NCBI RefSeq assembly: GCF_014646655.1
Contig: NZ_BMNR01000004.1
Location: 186,001-250,000, forward strand
Direction of reading: 5' to 3'
DNA length: 64,000 bases
Origin: Yeosuana aromativorans
GTDB lineage: Bacteria > Bacteroidota > Bacteroidia > Flavobacteriales > Flavobacteriaceae
Part shown: positions 1 through 7,339 of the stretch, piece by piece
How the letters are laid out: each line of letters begins with the position of its first letter
Position numbering within the stretch: position 1 is the first letter of the stretch
Translations under genes and position numbers: made by a program
The notes under the pieces: generated by a model
Databases searched by the model: none
Seen by the model: only the letters and a program-made list of their open reading frames with translations
Told to the model about the DNA's origin: nothing

Positions 1-1032
1 TGCTATATTACCAGTTACGTCAGTTGTACGAACGTAGAACTGTGGACGATAGTTGTTGTGGAATGGCGTGTGACGACCACCTTCTTCTTTTTTCAAGATA
101 TAAACCTCAGCTTTAAATTTAGCATGTGGTTTAACAGAACCTGGTTTACAGATAACCATACCTCTAGAGATTTGTGTTTTCTCAATACCTCTTAATAAGA
201 TACCAACGTTATCACCAGCTTCACCTCTATCTAATATTTTACGGAACATTTCAACACCAGTAATAGTAGATGTTAATTTTTCAGCCCCCATACCAATGAT
301 TTCTACTGGATCACCTGTGTTAGCAACACCAGTTTCAATACGTCCTGTTGCAACAGTACCACGACCAGTAATAGAGAATACGTCTTCAACTGGCATTAAG
401 AATGGTTTTTCAACATCACGTTCTGGTAATTCAATCCAGTTATCAACAGCATCCATTAATTCCATTACGGTATTAACCCATTTTTCTTCACCGTTAAGTG
501 CACCTAAAGCAGATCCTTGAATAACAGGTCCATTATCTCCATCATACTCATAGAAGTTCAATAGGTCTCTAACTTCCATATCAACAAGCTCTAAAAGCTC
601 TTCATCATCCACCATGTCAACTTTGTTCAAGAAAACAACGATACGTGGAATACCTACTTGACGCCCTAAAAGGATGTGCTCACGAGTTTGTGGCATTGGA
701 CCATCAGTTGCAGCAACAACCAAAATAGCACCGTCCATTTGAGCAGCACCAGTTACCATGTTTTTTACGTAATCCGCGTGACCTGGACAGTCAACGTGTG
801 CGTAGTGACGATTTGCAGTTGAATATTCTACGTGTGATGTATTAATAGTAATACCTCTTTCTTTTTCTTCTGGAGCATTATCGATTGAATCGAAACTTCT
901 CAATTCAGACAATCCTGCTTTAGCTAAAACAGTTGTAATAGCAGCAGTTAAAGTTGTTTTACCGTGATCTACGTGTCCAATTGTACCAATATTTAAGTGT
1001 GGTTTTGAACGATCAAAATTTGCCTTTGCCAT
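1..1032 (-). CDS. tuf: Elongation factor Tu, 3' part outside window
   Basis: EF-Tu delivers aminoacyl-tRNA to the ribosome in the cytoplasm. The start reads [20 protein letters not shown]. The G1 loop GHVDHGKT lies at residues 19-26, followed by DCPGHADYV and the G4 motif NKVD. The reading frame is open to the window edge, so 344 codons are present and about 50 C-terminal residues are missing (the family is about 395 long). It is the last visible gene of a unit that begins with four tRNA genes: Thr-Tyr-Gly-Thr-tuf. This is the same order as E. coli thrU-tyrU-glyT-thrT-tufB, so tuf is probably co-transcribed with the tRNAs from the promoter near 1640-1668. Identity is certain. Confidence 0.98.
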   Translation of the reverse strand, partial: MAKANFDRSKPHLNIGTIGHVDHGKTTLTAAITTVLAKAGLSELRSFDSIDNAPEEKERGITINTSHVEYSTANRHYAHVDCPGHADYVKNMVTGAAQMDGAILVVAATDGPMPQTREHILLGRQVGIPRIVVFLNKVDMVDDEELLELVDMEVRDLLNFYEYDGDNGPVIQGSALGALNGEEKWVNTVMELMDAVDNWIELPERDVEKPFLMPVEDVFSITGRGTVATGRIETGVANTGDPVEIIGMGAEKLTSTITGVEMFRKILDRGEAGDNVGILLRGIEKTQISRGMVICKPGSVKPHAKFKAEVYILKKEEGGRHTPFHNNYRPQFYVRTTDVTGNIA

Positions 1033-1093
1033 GTTTAAATTTATTTAATCTTAGTTATATAATATATTAGTGTCTACGTTTTAACTTTGATAG

Positions 1094-1165
1094 AGCCAAT
1101 GACGGGAATTGAACCCGTGACCTCTTCCTTACCAAGGAAACGCTCTACCCCTGAGCTACACCGGC
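1094..1165 (-). tRNA. tRNA-Thr (anticodon GGT)
   Basis: The minus strand folds as a cloverleaf. The acceptor arms GCCGGTG/CATTGGC pair over 7 bp, the D-arm is GCTC/GAGC, the anticodon loop is TTGGTAA (anticodon GGT), and the T-arm is ACGGG-TTCAATT-CCCGT. CCA is not encoded. It is the last tRNA before tuf. Confidence 0.96.
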
Positions 1166-1258
1166 GGTTTTAATTGCAGGTTTCAAGTTTAAAGTTTCAA
1201 GTTTAAACTAAAACTCAAAAGTTTTTATATCCTCTCACCAAAACAATTTTGATATGAG

Positions 1259-1278
1259 ATTCCTGCCTTCGCAGGAAT
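1259..1278. repeat. Intergenic palindrome ATTCCTGC-CTTC-GCAGGAAT
   Basis: A perfect 8-bp stem with a 4-nt loop lies in the spacer between tRNA-Gly and tRNA-Thr. No T-run follows on the minus strand, so it is not a classical terminator. It could be a processing signal in the tRNA precursor. Similar motifs at 18914-18988 suggest a dispersed palindromic unit. Confidence 0.55.
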
Positions 1279-1283
1279 TTTAG

Positions 1284-1356
1284 AGCGGGAGACCGGGTTC
1301 GAACCGGCGACATTCAGCTTGGAAGGCTGACGCTCTACCAACTGAGCTACTCCCGC
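1284..1356 (-). tRNA. tRNA-Gly (anticodon TCC)
   Basis: Cloverleaf on the minus strand: acceptor GCGGGAG/CTCCCGC, D-arm GCTC/GAGC, anticodon stem TCAGC/GCTGA around loop CTTCCAA (anticodon TCC), T-arm CCGGTTCGAACCCGG. CCA is not encoded. It is third in the four-tRNA unit. Confidence 0.97.
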
Positions 1357-1387
1357 AATTATTTTTTTAATCCATGTCTTTAAAAAG

Positions 1388-1469
1388 TGGGGAGAGCAGG
1401 ATTCGAACCTGCGAAGACATAGTCAACAGATTTACAGTCTGTCCTCGTTGGCCGCTTGAGTATCTCCCC
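1388..1469 (-). tRNA. tRNA-Tyr (anticodon GTA)
   Basis: This is an 82-nt class II tRNA with a long variable arm. The acceptor is GGGGAGA/TCTCCCC, the anticodon stem ACAGA/TCTGT encloses loop CTGTAAA (anticodon GTA), and the T-loop is TTCGAAT. The long variable arm and GTA anticodon both agree with tyrosine. Confidence 0.97.
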
Positions 1470-1503
1470 ATTTAAAAAACTTTCACTCTTTTTAAAGAAC
1501 TTG

Positions 1504-1577
1504 AGCCGATAGAGGGACTCGAACCCACGACCTGCTGATTACAAATCAGCTGCTCTAGCCAGCTGAGCTACATCGGC
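1504..1577 (-). tRNA. tRNA-Thr (anticodon TGT)
   Basis: Cloverleaf on the minus strand: acceptor GCCGATG with TATCGGC, anticodon stem GCTGA/TCAGC around loop TTTGTAA (anticodon TGT), T-arm GTGGGTTCGAGTCCCTC. It is the first gene of the tRNA-tuf unit; its 5' end lies about 55 nt downstream of the predicted transcription start. Confidence 0.97.
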
Positions 1578-1639
1578 TTTTTTAGTCTTTTTTAAGCTAA
1601 ATTTTTAGCATAAAAAAGCCCGCTATTTCTAACGGACTG

Positions 1640-1668
1640 CAAATGTATAGATTTATTTTTTTATTCAA
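1640..1668 (-). promoter_or_regulatory. Promoter of the tRNA-tuf unit
   Basis: On the minus strand TTG (1668-1666), 18 nt, then TACATTTG (1647-1640). This matches the Bacteroidota consensus TTG / TAnnTTTG. It lies in the only gap between hpf and the first tRNA, and would start transcription near 1633. Confidence 0.7.
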
Positions 1669-1689
1669 AACATTTTTCAATAAATTTTA

Positions 1690-1992
1690 TTACAAATTTG
1701 CTCTTAATTTTTCTTTTCGCTTTTTTAATTGTCTTTCTAATGAAGATACCGCCATATCTGTCCCTTCTTCAAAGGATTTACATTGTTTTTTAACAACCAG
1801 ACTGTCACCTGGCACACTGACTCGTGCTTCAAAAATTTTATTTTCTTTGTCACTGGTGTTTTCCACTTTCAAATAAACATCAGATTGAATGATTTTATCA
1901 TAAAACAAATCCAACTTATCCATACGTTTTTGAATAAAATCTATCAGTTTTTTATCTGCATTAAAATTGACTGATTGCGTGTTAACTTTCAT
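1690..1992 (-). CDS. hpf: Ribosome hibernation promoting factor, short form
   Basis: This 100-residue protein has the HPF/RaiA fold pattern: a basic first half beginning MKVNTQSVNFNADKKL, a central strand region EARVSVPGDSLVVKK, and a helical, lysine-rich end. HPF binds the 30S subunit and promotes ribosome inactivation or dimerisation when growth stops. The length fits short HPF without the long C-terminal dimerisation domain. It follows xerC with a 36-bp gap and precedes the tRNA-tuf promoter, so it probably shares xerC's transcript. Confidence 0.9.
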   Translation of the reverse strand: MKVNTQSVNFNADKKLIDFIQKRMDKLDLFYDKIIQSDVYLKVENTSDKENKIFEARVSVPGDSLVVKKQCKSFEEGTDMAVSSLERQLKKRKEKLRANL

Positions 1993-2028
1993 ACTCTTGT
2001 TATTTGGTTAGACAATAATTATTTTTTG

Positions 2029-2919
2029 CTATTTTTTACTTCTAGGATGCGCATTTAAATGCACTTTTTTTAATTCTGCAATACTATTATGGGTATAAAC
2101 CTGGGTTGCAGCTAAACTTGAATGTCCTAAAAGTTCTTTAACAGCATTTAAATCAGCACCTTGATTAAGCAAATGTGTTGCGAAAGAATGCCTTAATATA
2201 TGTGGGCTTCTTTTTACCTTTGAAGATGCAATACTAAAATAATCATTTATTATTCTGTACACAAGTGTTTCATATATTTTAACTCCTTTTTGTGTCAAAA
2301 ATAATCTATCAATATCTTCAATGTAAGTCAACTCATTTCGCATTTTTAAATACTTGACCAATGTTTCCAGTACTGGTTTTATTAACGGAACAATCCGCTC
2401 TTTATTTCTCTTACCAAGTACCTTTAACGTTTTATTATCAAAATTGATACTATCAAGTTTTAACTCTACCAACTCGATGCGCCTAATGCCTGTTGAATAA
2501 AACAGCTCAATGATCAATTTGTTACGGATGCCTTCAAAATCATCATCATAATGCAGTTCATCCAACACCATGGATATCTCTGATTCTGAAAAGGGAACCT
2601 GGATTTTCTTGCTGGTTTTTAAAGCCCGGTGCTTTGCCAATGGATTTGATTGTACATCACCTATTTTTAACAGAAACTTAAAATAGGTGTTTAAAGCTGA
2701 CACTTTTCTGTTGATGCTTCTGTTGGAAATGTTCTTTTCAACCATGGAGACAATCCAGTTCCGTATCTGTGGATAATTCACATCATTTATGGAATCTCGA
2801 TCATACTCTTCACGAATAAACGCATTAAAAGTTTCCAAATCATTTTGATAGGCTTTTACCGTAAGTTTGGAATAATTTTTTTCCAGTAACAAGTAATCTG
2901 TAAATGATTTTAATGACAT
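2029..2919 (-). CDS. xerC: Tyrosine recombinase XerC/XerD type
   Basis: This 296-residue site-specific recombinase has an N-terminal SAM-like core-binding domain (about 1-90) and a C-terminal catalytic domain. Visible catalytic residues are R146 (GIRRIEL), K170, H240-x-x-R243 (HILRHSF), H266 (LLGHSSL) and Y275 (QVYTH). It cuts and rejoins DNA through a phosphotyrosine; in cells this family resolves chromosome dimers at dif. Length and motif set match housekeeping Xer proteins rather than phage integrases, and the neighbours (rpsU, hpf, tRNAs, tuf) are ordinary housekeeping genes. Whether it is XerC or XerD cannot be decided from sequence alone. Confidence 0.9.
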   Translation of the reverse strand: MSLKSFTDYLLLEKNYSKLTVKAYQNDLETFNAFIREEYDRDSINDVNYPQIRNWIVSMVEKNISNRSINRKVSALNTYFKFLLKIGDVQSNPLAKHRALKTSKKIQVPFSESEISMVLDELHYDDDFEGIRNKLIIELFYSTGIRRIELVELKLDSINFDNKTLKVLGKRNKERIVPLIKPVLETLVKYLKMRNELTYIEDIDRLFLTQKGVKIYETLVYRIINDYFSIASSKVKRSPHILRHSFATHLLNQGADLNAVKELLGHSSLAATQVYTHNSIAELKKVHLNAHPRSKK

Positions 2920-2983
2920 GGTTCTTTTTTGTGATGTATAAAGCTAAATGTACAAAGTTTTTAATTGTATTTAAGTTATGGGC

Positions 2984-3010
2984 AAAAAAAATCCCGCCTA
3001 AAGCGGGATT
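2984..3010 (-). terminator. Terminator after rpsU
   Basis: On the minus strand the stem ATCCCGC-TTTAG-GCGGGAT is followed by a run of eight T. It starts about 20 bp after the rpsU stop codon and separates rpsU from xerC. Confidence 0.9.
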
Positions 3011-3031
3011 TAAATGTTATGTAATGACAGA

Positions 3032-3226
3032 TTATATGTCTTCTGCATCTCTCAATCCTTGAATGTATTGTGCTTTTTGAATTTGCGCTCTACGCTCTAC
3101 AGATGGCTTAGTGAATTGCTTACGATTTTGCAGTTGACGTTTTATGCCAGTTTTATCAAACTTTCTTTTAAAACGCTTTAGCGCTCTATCTATATTTTCT
3201 CCTTCTTTAATAGGTATTATTAACAT
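3032..3226 (-). CDS. rpsU: Ribosomal protein bS21
   Basis: The 64-residue basic protein starts MLIIPIKEGENIDRALKRFK and contains the KFDKTG..LQNRKQFTKPSVERR core of bS21. It sits on the 30S platform near the 3' end of 16S rRNA. It has its own TAnnTTTG promoter, a strong terminator, and a perfect AGGAGG upstream of the ATG, which is unusual in this phylum. Published work on Flavobacterium johnsoniae, as I recall it, shows bS21 helps hide the anti-SD and that rpsU is feedback-controlled through such an SD. The same logic probably applies here. Confidence 0.97.
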   Translation of the reverse strand: MLIIPIKEGENIDRALKRFKRKFDKTGIKRQLQNRKQFTKPSVERRAQIQKAQYIQGLRDAEDI

Positions 3227-3236
3227 AGTGTCTTAA

Positions 3237-3242
3237 CCTCCT
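3237..3242 (-). promoter_or_regulatory. Perfect Shine-Dalgarno of rpsU
   Basis: AGGAGG (within GAGAGGAGGTTAAG on the minus strand) lies 10 nt before the rpsU ATG. Most genes in this window show no comparable motif, so its presence here is likely regulatory. Confidence 0.8.
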
Positions 3243-3263
3243 CTCTTTTAGAATTTCAGGCTG

Positions 3264-3298
3264 CAAATATAAATACATTTCCTGAATTATAATTTCAA
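3264..3298 (-). promoter_or_regulatory. Probable rpsU promoter
   Basis: The minus strand carries TTG (3298-3296), 24 nt, then TATATTTG (3271-3264). The -7 box is perfect and the spacing slightly long. The predicted start near 3257 gives a short leader that contains the SD. Confidence 0.5.
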
Positions 3299-3321
3299 AT
3301 TTTAAAAATATTTTAAAAAAA

Positions 3322-4488
3322 TTACGCTTTTGGCTTATATTCCTTTTTGTCAATAATAATCCTTGCCAATATTTCACGCAAAATTTCTGATGTTCCACCA
3401 CCAATTGGCCCCAACCTGCTGTCTCTTAAAAGACGCGCCATTGGGTAATCTTCCATATAGCCATAACCACCCATAAACTGAAGGCATTGGTATATAACAT
3501 CATCAGCCATTTTGGTCGATTTTAATTTAGACATACTGGCGTGCTTGACCACATACTCTCCTTTATCCAATCTATAGGCTACGGAATAGTTAAATTCTTT
3601 GCACACTTCCATCTCAGTATATAAATCGGCAAGCGTGTGCCTTAAGGCTTGAAACCTATCAATAGTTTTCCCAAAAGCTTCTCGTTGCGACATATATTCC
3701 AATACATAATCCAACGCATATTCTGCCCTGGCATGAGCATTAACCCCCATGATAAGGCGCTCCAACGCAAAATGCTGCATAATGTAACCAAAACCTTCAT
3801 TTTCATTACCCAACAAATTACTTGCCGGTATTTTCACATTATCAAATGCTATTTCTCCCGTGTCTGAAGCTCTCCAACCCAATTTGTTCAGTTTTGATGC
3901 GGAAACACCATTGGATTCTCTATCAACAACAAATATGCTAATGCCTTTATTACCCAACTCAGGATTGGTTTTAGCAGCAACCACCAAATAGTCACTGTAA
4001 ACACCATTGGTTATAAATGTTTTGGAACCGTTGATAATATAGTAATCGCCTTCTTTAACTGCTGTAGTTCGCATACCGGCAACATCACTCCCACCAAATG
4101 GTTCCGTAATGCACAAACAGCCTATTTTGTCACCCGTAATACTGGGTACTAAATAACGCTGCTTAATATCTTCGCTCCCTTCTATATTAAGATGTGTCAT
4201 TGACAAATACACATGTGCCCAAATAGCCGCTGCAAATCCTCCTGAATTTATTTTTTGAAGTTCTTCAAGTAAAATGATTGCGTAAAAGATATCGAGATTC
4301 AATCCGCCATAAGCTTCTGGGTAGGAAATACCAAAAAAGCCCATGTCTCCAAATTTCTTCCAAATAAATCTATCAATAGTTCCTGATTTTTCCCATTTTT
4401 CAATATGTGGGACAACTTCTTTTTTTAAAAAATCTTGAATACTTTGTCTAAAAAGTTTATGTTCTTCTGTGAAGTACATACTGTTCAT
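3322..4488 (-). CDS. Acyl-CoA dehydrogenase family protein
   Basis: This 388-residue FAD enzyme would oxidise an acyl-CoA at C2-C3 and pass electrons to ETF. The N-terminal helical domain begins FTEEHKLFRQSIQDFLKKEV. The FAD/substrate loop region reads CITEPFGGSDVAGMRT and WRASDTGEIAF, and the C-terminal domain holds QFMGGYGYMEDYPMARLLRD. Where many family members have YEGTSEI with the catalytic Glu, this protein has GGGTSEI (363-369), so its catalytic base must sit elsewhere, as in some branched-chain dehydrogenases. The substrate is unknown. It follows the ComEA-like gene by 13 bp. ATG at 4479 is an alternative start. Confidence 0.9.
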   Translation of the reverse strand: MNSMYFTEEHKLFRQSIQDFLKKEVVPHIEKWEKSGTIDRFIWKKFGDMGFFGISYPEAYGGLNLDIFYAIILLEELQKINSGGFAAAIWAHVYLSMTHLNIEGSEDIKQRYLVPSITGDKIGCLCITEPFGGSDVAGMRTTAVKEGDYYIINGSKTFITNGVYSDYLVVAAKTNPELGNKGISIFVVDRESNGVSASKLNKLGWRASDTGEIAFDNVKIPASNLLGNENEGFGYIMQHFALERLIMGVNAHARAEYALDYVLEYMSQREAFGKTIDRFQALRHTLADLYTEMEVCKEFNYSVAYRLDKGEYVVKHASMSKLKSTKMADDVIYQCLQFMGGYGYMEDYPMARLLRDSRLGPIGGGTSEILREILARIIIDKKEYKPKA

Positions 4489-4501
4489 ATAGCTATTTTT
4501 T

Positions 4502-5374
4502 TTAATCGAGGGACAAATATAATTTAATTATCTCTATTTTATTTACTGGAAAGTCTTTAACTTTTTTTAATTCATCCAAAGATTTATAGCCTTCTCGCAA
4601 TTGTCTTTCTTCAACAATATTGTGCGCTAGATCATAATCAATATGCTGAATGGTTACCAATTCATCAACCGTGGCGGTATTTAAATTGATTTTTTTAATC
4701 TGTCTTGGCGTTTTTACAGTAAACTCATTGGTGATTTTTTCAATCACTTCAGGAGTCAAACCCATAACATCTTGAAGCTGAACATCGGCAATAAAACCTC
4801 CAATAAATGAATTACGAAGTTTGATGATTTTCTTTGAATAATATTCACCAATCCCGTTAACTTTTTGAAGTTGCCCTGCGGTAGCCGTATTTAAATCCTG
4901 CTTTTGTGCAAATGTTTTTGGCTTATTTTGATAGGTTATGCTTGGCTTTGGATTACTTACCCATTCTGGAAATTTAAAATAGGGCGAGATTTTGTTTAAA
5001 AGCAAATCTGATACTTTGGTGACTTCTTGAAATTGTTTGACTGAGTTTATCCAATGACCTTCATTCCTGAAAGCTATCAACCTATCAATCTCCTCATTGC
5101 TCATTCCCAACGTGTATCCTTTGTAATCCGTAATATAATTAGGATTAAAAGGGTATATTTTTGGAGCTTGCTTTTCAATTGCAATTTTTCGCAACGAATC
5201 CAATTCCTTTTGAAATCCATTCAATGTGTCGTTGTCAACTGAAACCTCTGGTTGGGAACTGTCTGTATAGAAGTATAGGCATTGTAAGCCTACAATGATT
5301 AATAATAATAAAAAAATCCCATTCCGTTGGCTTTTAGAAAACTTGAAATAGGATTTGTTAAAATTAAATATCAA
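4502..5374 (-). CDS. ComEA-like helix-hairpin-helix membrane protein
   Basis: The 290-residue protein has one N-terminal membrane segment (about 17-37) and then three helix-hairpin-helix modules. Their cores are around 80-135 (GMSNEEIDRLIAFR), 160-222 (LNTATAGQLQKVNGIG) and 228-290 (INLNTATVDELVTI). HhH modules bind DNA non-specifically; ComEA is the DNA receptor of natural competence. Bacteroidota proteins of this type are common, but a role in DNA uptake is not proven. It starts 4 bp after the MetS-like gene and is followed closely by the acyl-CoA dehydrogenase, so the four genes from the NSS symporter onward are probably one operon. Confidence 0.82.
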   Translation of the reverse strand: MIFNFNKSYFKFSKSQRNGIFLLLLIIVGLQCLYFYTDSSQPEVSVDNDTLNGFQKELDSLRKIAIEKQAPKIYPFNPNYITDYKGYTLGMSNEEIDRLIAFRNEGHWINSVKQFQEVTKVSDLLLNKISPYFKFPEWVSNPKPSITYQNKPKTFAQKQDLNTATAGQLQKVNGIGEYYSKKIIKLRNSFIGGFIADVQLQDVMGLTPEVIEKITNEFTVKTPRQIKKINLNTATVDELVTIQHIDYDLAHNIVEERQLREGYKSLDELKKVKDFPVNKIEIIKLYLSLD

Positions 5375-5378
5375 TGTA

Positions 5379-5522
5379 TTATCTTTCTATATCATCATTG
5401 TCTGAGTAAGAATCGGGCTCAGATTTAGGAGGTGTTGTTAATACCCTATAGAAAAAATAGCACATAAAAGAAATAACAATTCCTTGTGCTCCAATTAACA
5501 TAATTAATGCTTCAGTATTCAT
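5379..5522 (-). CDS. MetS-like small subunit of the NSS symporter
   Basis: A 47-residue ORF starts with MNTEALIMLIGAQGIVISF, a single membrane helix followed by CYFFYRV, and ends in an acidic tail (SEPDSYSDNDDIER). Its ATG overlaps the symporter stop by 4 bp (ATGA), the arrangement expected for translational coupling. Small single-helix subunits such as MetS accompany NSS-type transporters (MetP in Corynebacterium) and are needed for transport. Size, topology and position agree. Identification rests on context and pattern, because the protein is too short for strong homology by eye. Confidence 0.75.
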   Translation of the reverse strand: MNTEALIMLIGAQGIVISFMCYFFYRVLTTPPKSEPDSYSDNDDIER

Positions 5523-7189
5523 ATGGTTGCCCTCCCTTCTTTAACTCGTTTGTTATAGGCTAAATATACTAATAAACAGATAAACAAGAACAATGATATC
5601 AATAAAATTCTGGCTATGGTAATGTAAAACATTTTATCATCTAAACTTTGAATCACAGCTGGATCGGTAGCATTTGCTATTTGTTCTTTAATCCCGGATT
5701 GGGTTATGGTTTTGATGATGGATGTATTTGACAAGCTCCAACCATTGCCGGAAAATAAACTTTTTAAATTACCTGACCAGTCGTTGTTGAGCGGTGAAAA
5801 CAAAGCCCCCAAAAACACGATTATAAGCATTAAAGGTGTAATGAATTTAATGATGAACTTATAGGCATGTGGCACTTTAATATCTGCTCCATCGGTAATT
5901 TCCTTCCATCCTTTTTTCATGCCAAATATCCATGAAAACAAGATAGTTTCCATCATGGCAAATACCACTAAACTGACCGTGCCTGCCCAATAATCATATT
6001 CATCAAAAACACCTTGTTGGTAAAAAAAGACGGTTGGCAATCCCATAATTAAGGCCAGCCCCCCAAAAGTCCAGGCGCCTTTATTGCTGTTCCATCCAAA
6101 TTCATCACGCATAAAGCCCATCCATGGTGTACCCATGGCCAAAGAACTTGTAATCCCAGCAAAAAACAAGAGGCCAAACCACATAAATCCGGCAGCAGCG
6201 GACAAAATGGATCCCCATTGTTCAAACAAATATGGCATGGTTTGAAATGCCATACCAAAACTTGCATTATTTAAAACCCAATCCAAGCCTAAATAACCAG
6301 CAGCGATTGGAATAACAATGGCACTTCCCAAAACAACCTCAACAAACTCATTCATAAATCCTGCGGAAACGGCATTCAATGCAATATCATCTTTACTTTT
6401 TAAATAGGCTGCATAACAATGAATGGTACCCATACCCACGGATAGGGTAAAGAATATCTGTCCGGCGGCGGCCATCCAAACTTTTAGATCCAGCAACGAA
6501 CTATATTGTGGTGTCCATAAAAAGCTTAAGCCATCCCAAGCATTGGCTTCGGGAAACATACTTGAAGCACCACTTGTACCAAGCGTATAGCCACGTACTG
6601 CCAAAATCACACCAAATAAAATCAACAAGGGCATACCTATTTTGGCTACTTTTTCAATACCTTTTAAACCTTTTGATAATATGTAAACATTGATGATTAA
6701 ACATAAAATATAAAACCAAACAGCTTCATATGGAATACCCGTGGTACTGTGTGAAATATCTATATATGAATTGAAAAACCCGGCAACCTCTCCTTGTGTC
6801 ATGCCATTAAAAGTACCTCTTATAGAGTGATATACATAAGACATGGTCCAGGATTCTATATAGGTATAATAGGCCACAACAGCAATATTGGTGAAAATTC
6901 CAAAAACGCCTATATACTTTAAAACCCTTCCTTTTACCATAGAGTCTAAAATGTAAGGCGTACTATGATTCCCGAATTTACCTCCAAATCTACCCGAGGA
7001 CCACTCAATAAATAACAATGGGATTCCCATTAATAAAAAACAAACCAAGTATGGAATTATAAAGGCGCCTCCGCCATTTTGTACGGCTTGAACCGGAAAT
7101 CTCAAAAAATTCCCAAGCCCAACGGCATTTCCTGCCATTGCTAGAATGAGACCAATACGAGAGCCCCAAGATTCATTAGTATTTGACAT
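5519..7189 (-). CDS. Sodium-dependent NSS-family symporter
   Basis: This 556-residue polytopic inner-membrane protein has about 12 helices. The first helix carries the NSS/SNF signature GLILAMAGNAVGLGNFLRFP (about 12-31), which forms the unwound Na+ and substrate site in LeuT-type transporters. Substrates of the family are amino acids or related amines; which one is used here cannot be read. Loops such as YTYIESWTMSYVYHS after helix 3 and the C-terminal helices are complete. The stop codon overlaps the start of the MetS-like subunit. A terminator-like stem lies upstream, between it and the AGCS symporter. Confidence 0.92.
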   Translation of the reverse strand: MSNTNESWGSRIGLILAMAGNAVGLGNFLRFPVQAVQNGGGAFIIPYLVCFLLMGIPLLFIEWSSGRFGGKFGNHSTPYILDSMVKGRVLKYIGVFGIFTNIAVVAYYTYIESWTMSYVYHSIRGTFNGMTQGEVAGFFNSYIDISHSTTGIPYEAVWFYILCLIINVYILSKGLKGIEKVAKIGMPLLILFGVILAVRGYTLGTSGASSMFPEANAWDGLSFLWTPQYSSLLDLKVWMAAAGQIFFTLSVGMGTIHCYAAYLKSKDDIALNAVSAGFMNEFVEVVLGSAIVIPIAAGYLGLDWVLNNASFGMAFQTMPYLFEQWGSILSAAAGFMWFGLLFFAGITSSLAMGTPWMGFMRDEFGWNSNKGAWTFGGLALIMGLPTVFFYQQGVFDEYDYWAGTVSLVVFAMMETILFSWIFGMKKGWKEITDGADIKVPHAYKFIIKFITPLMLIIVFLGALFSPLNNDWSGNLKSLFSGNGWSLSNTSIIKTITQSGIKEQIANATDPAVIQSLDDKMFYITIARILLISLFLFICLLVYLAYNKRVKEGRATI

Positions 7190-7272
7190 AGATATTGCTA
7201 ATTATGTATTGAATTAGAAAAGCGAATATCGACAAAAAAATTAAAAGTTAGTTGATAATTATTTCAATTTGT

Positions 7273-7320
7273 AAAAAATCCCATTAAGTCAGCTTAAAAT
7301 TAACTTAATGGAATTTTTTA
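7273..7320 (-). terminator. Terminator after the AGCS symporter
   Basis: On the minus strand ATTCCATTAAGT pairs with ACTTAATGGGAT across a loop of about 12 nt and is followed by TTTTTT. It lies directly after the AGCS stop codon. Confidence 0.75.
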
Positions 7321-7339
7321 TTTTTTATTAAAACAAATG

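Noticed and set aside
1259-1278. Stem between tRNA-Gly and tRNA-Thr as a terminator
   Set aside because: No T-run on the minus strand, and stopping here would cut off tRNA-Thr and tuf.
2029-2919. Tyrosine recombinase as a mark of a mobile element
   Set aside because: Length, catalytic pattern and housekeeping neighbours fit chromosomal Xer; the tRNAs nearby show no duplicated 3' end or att-like direct repeat.
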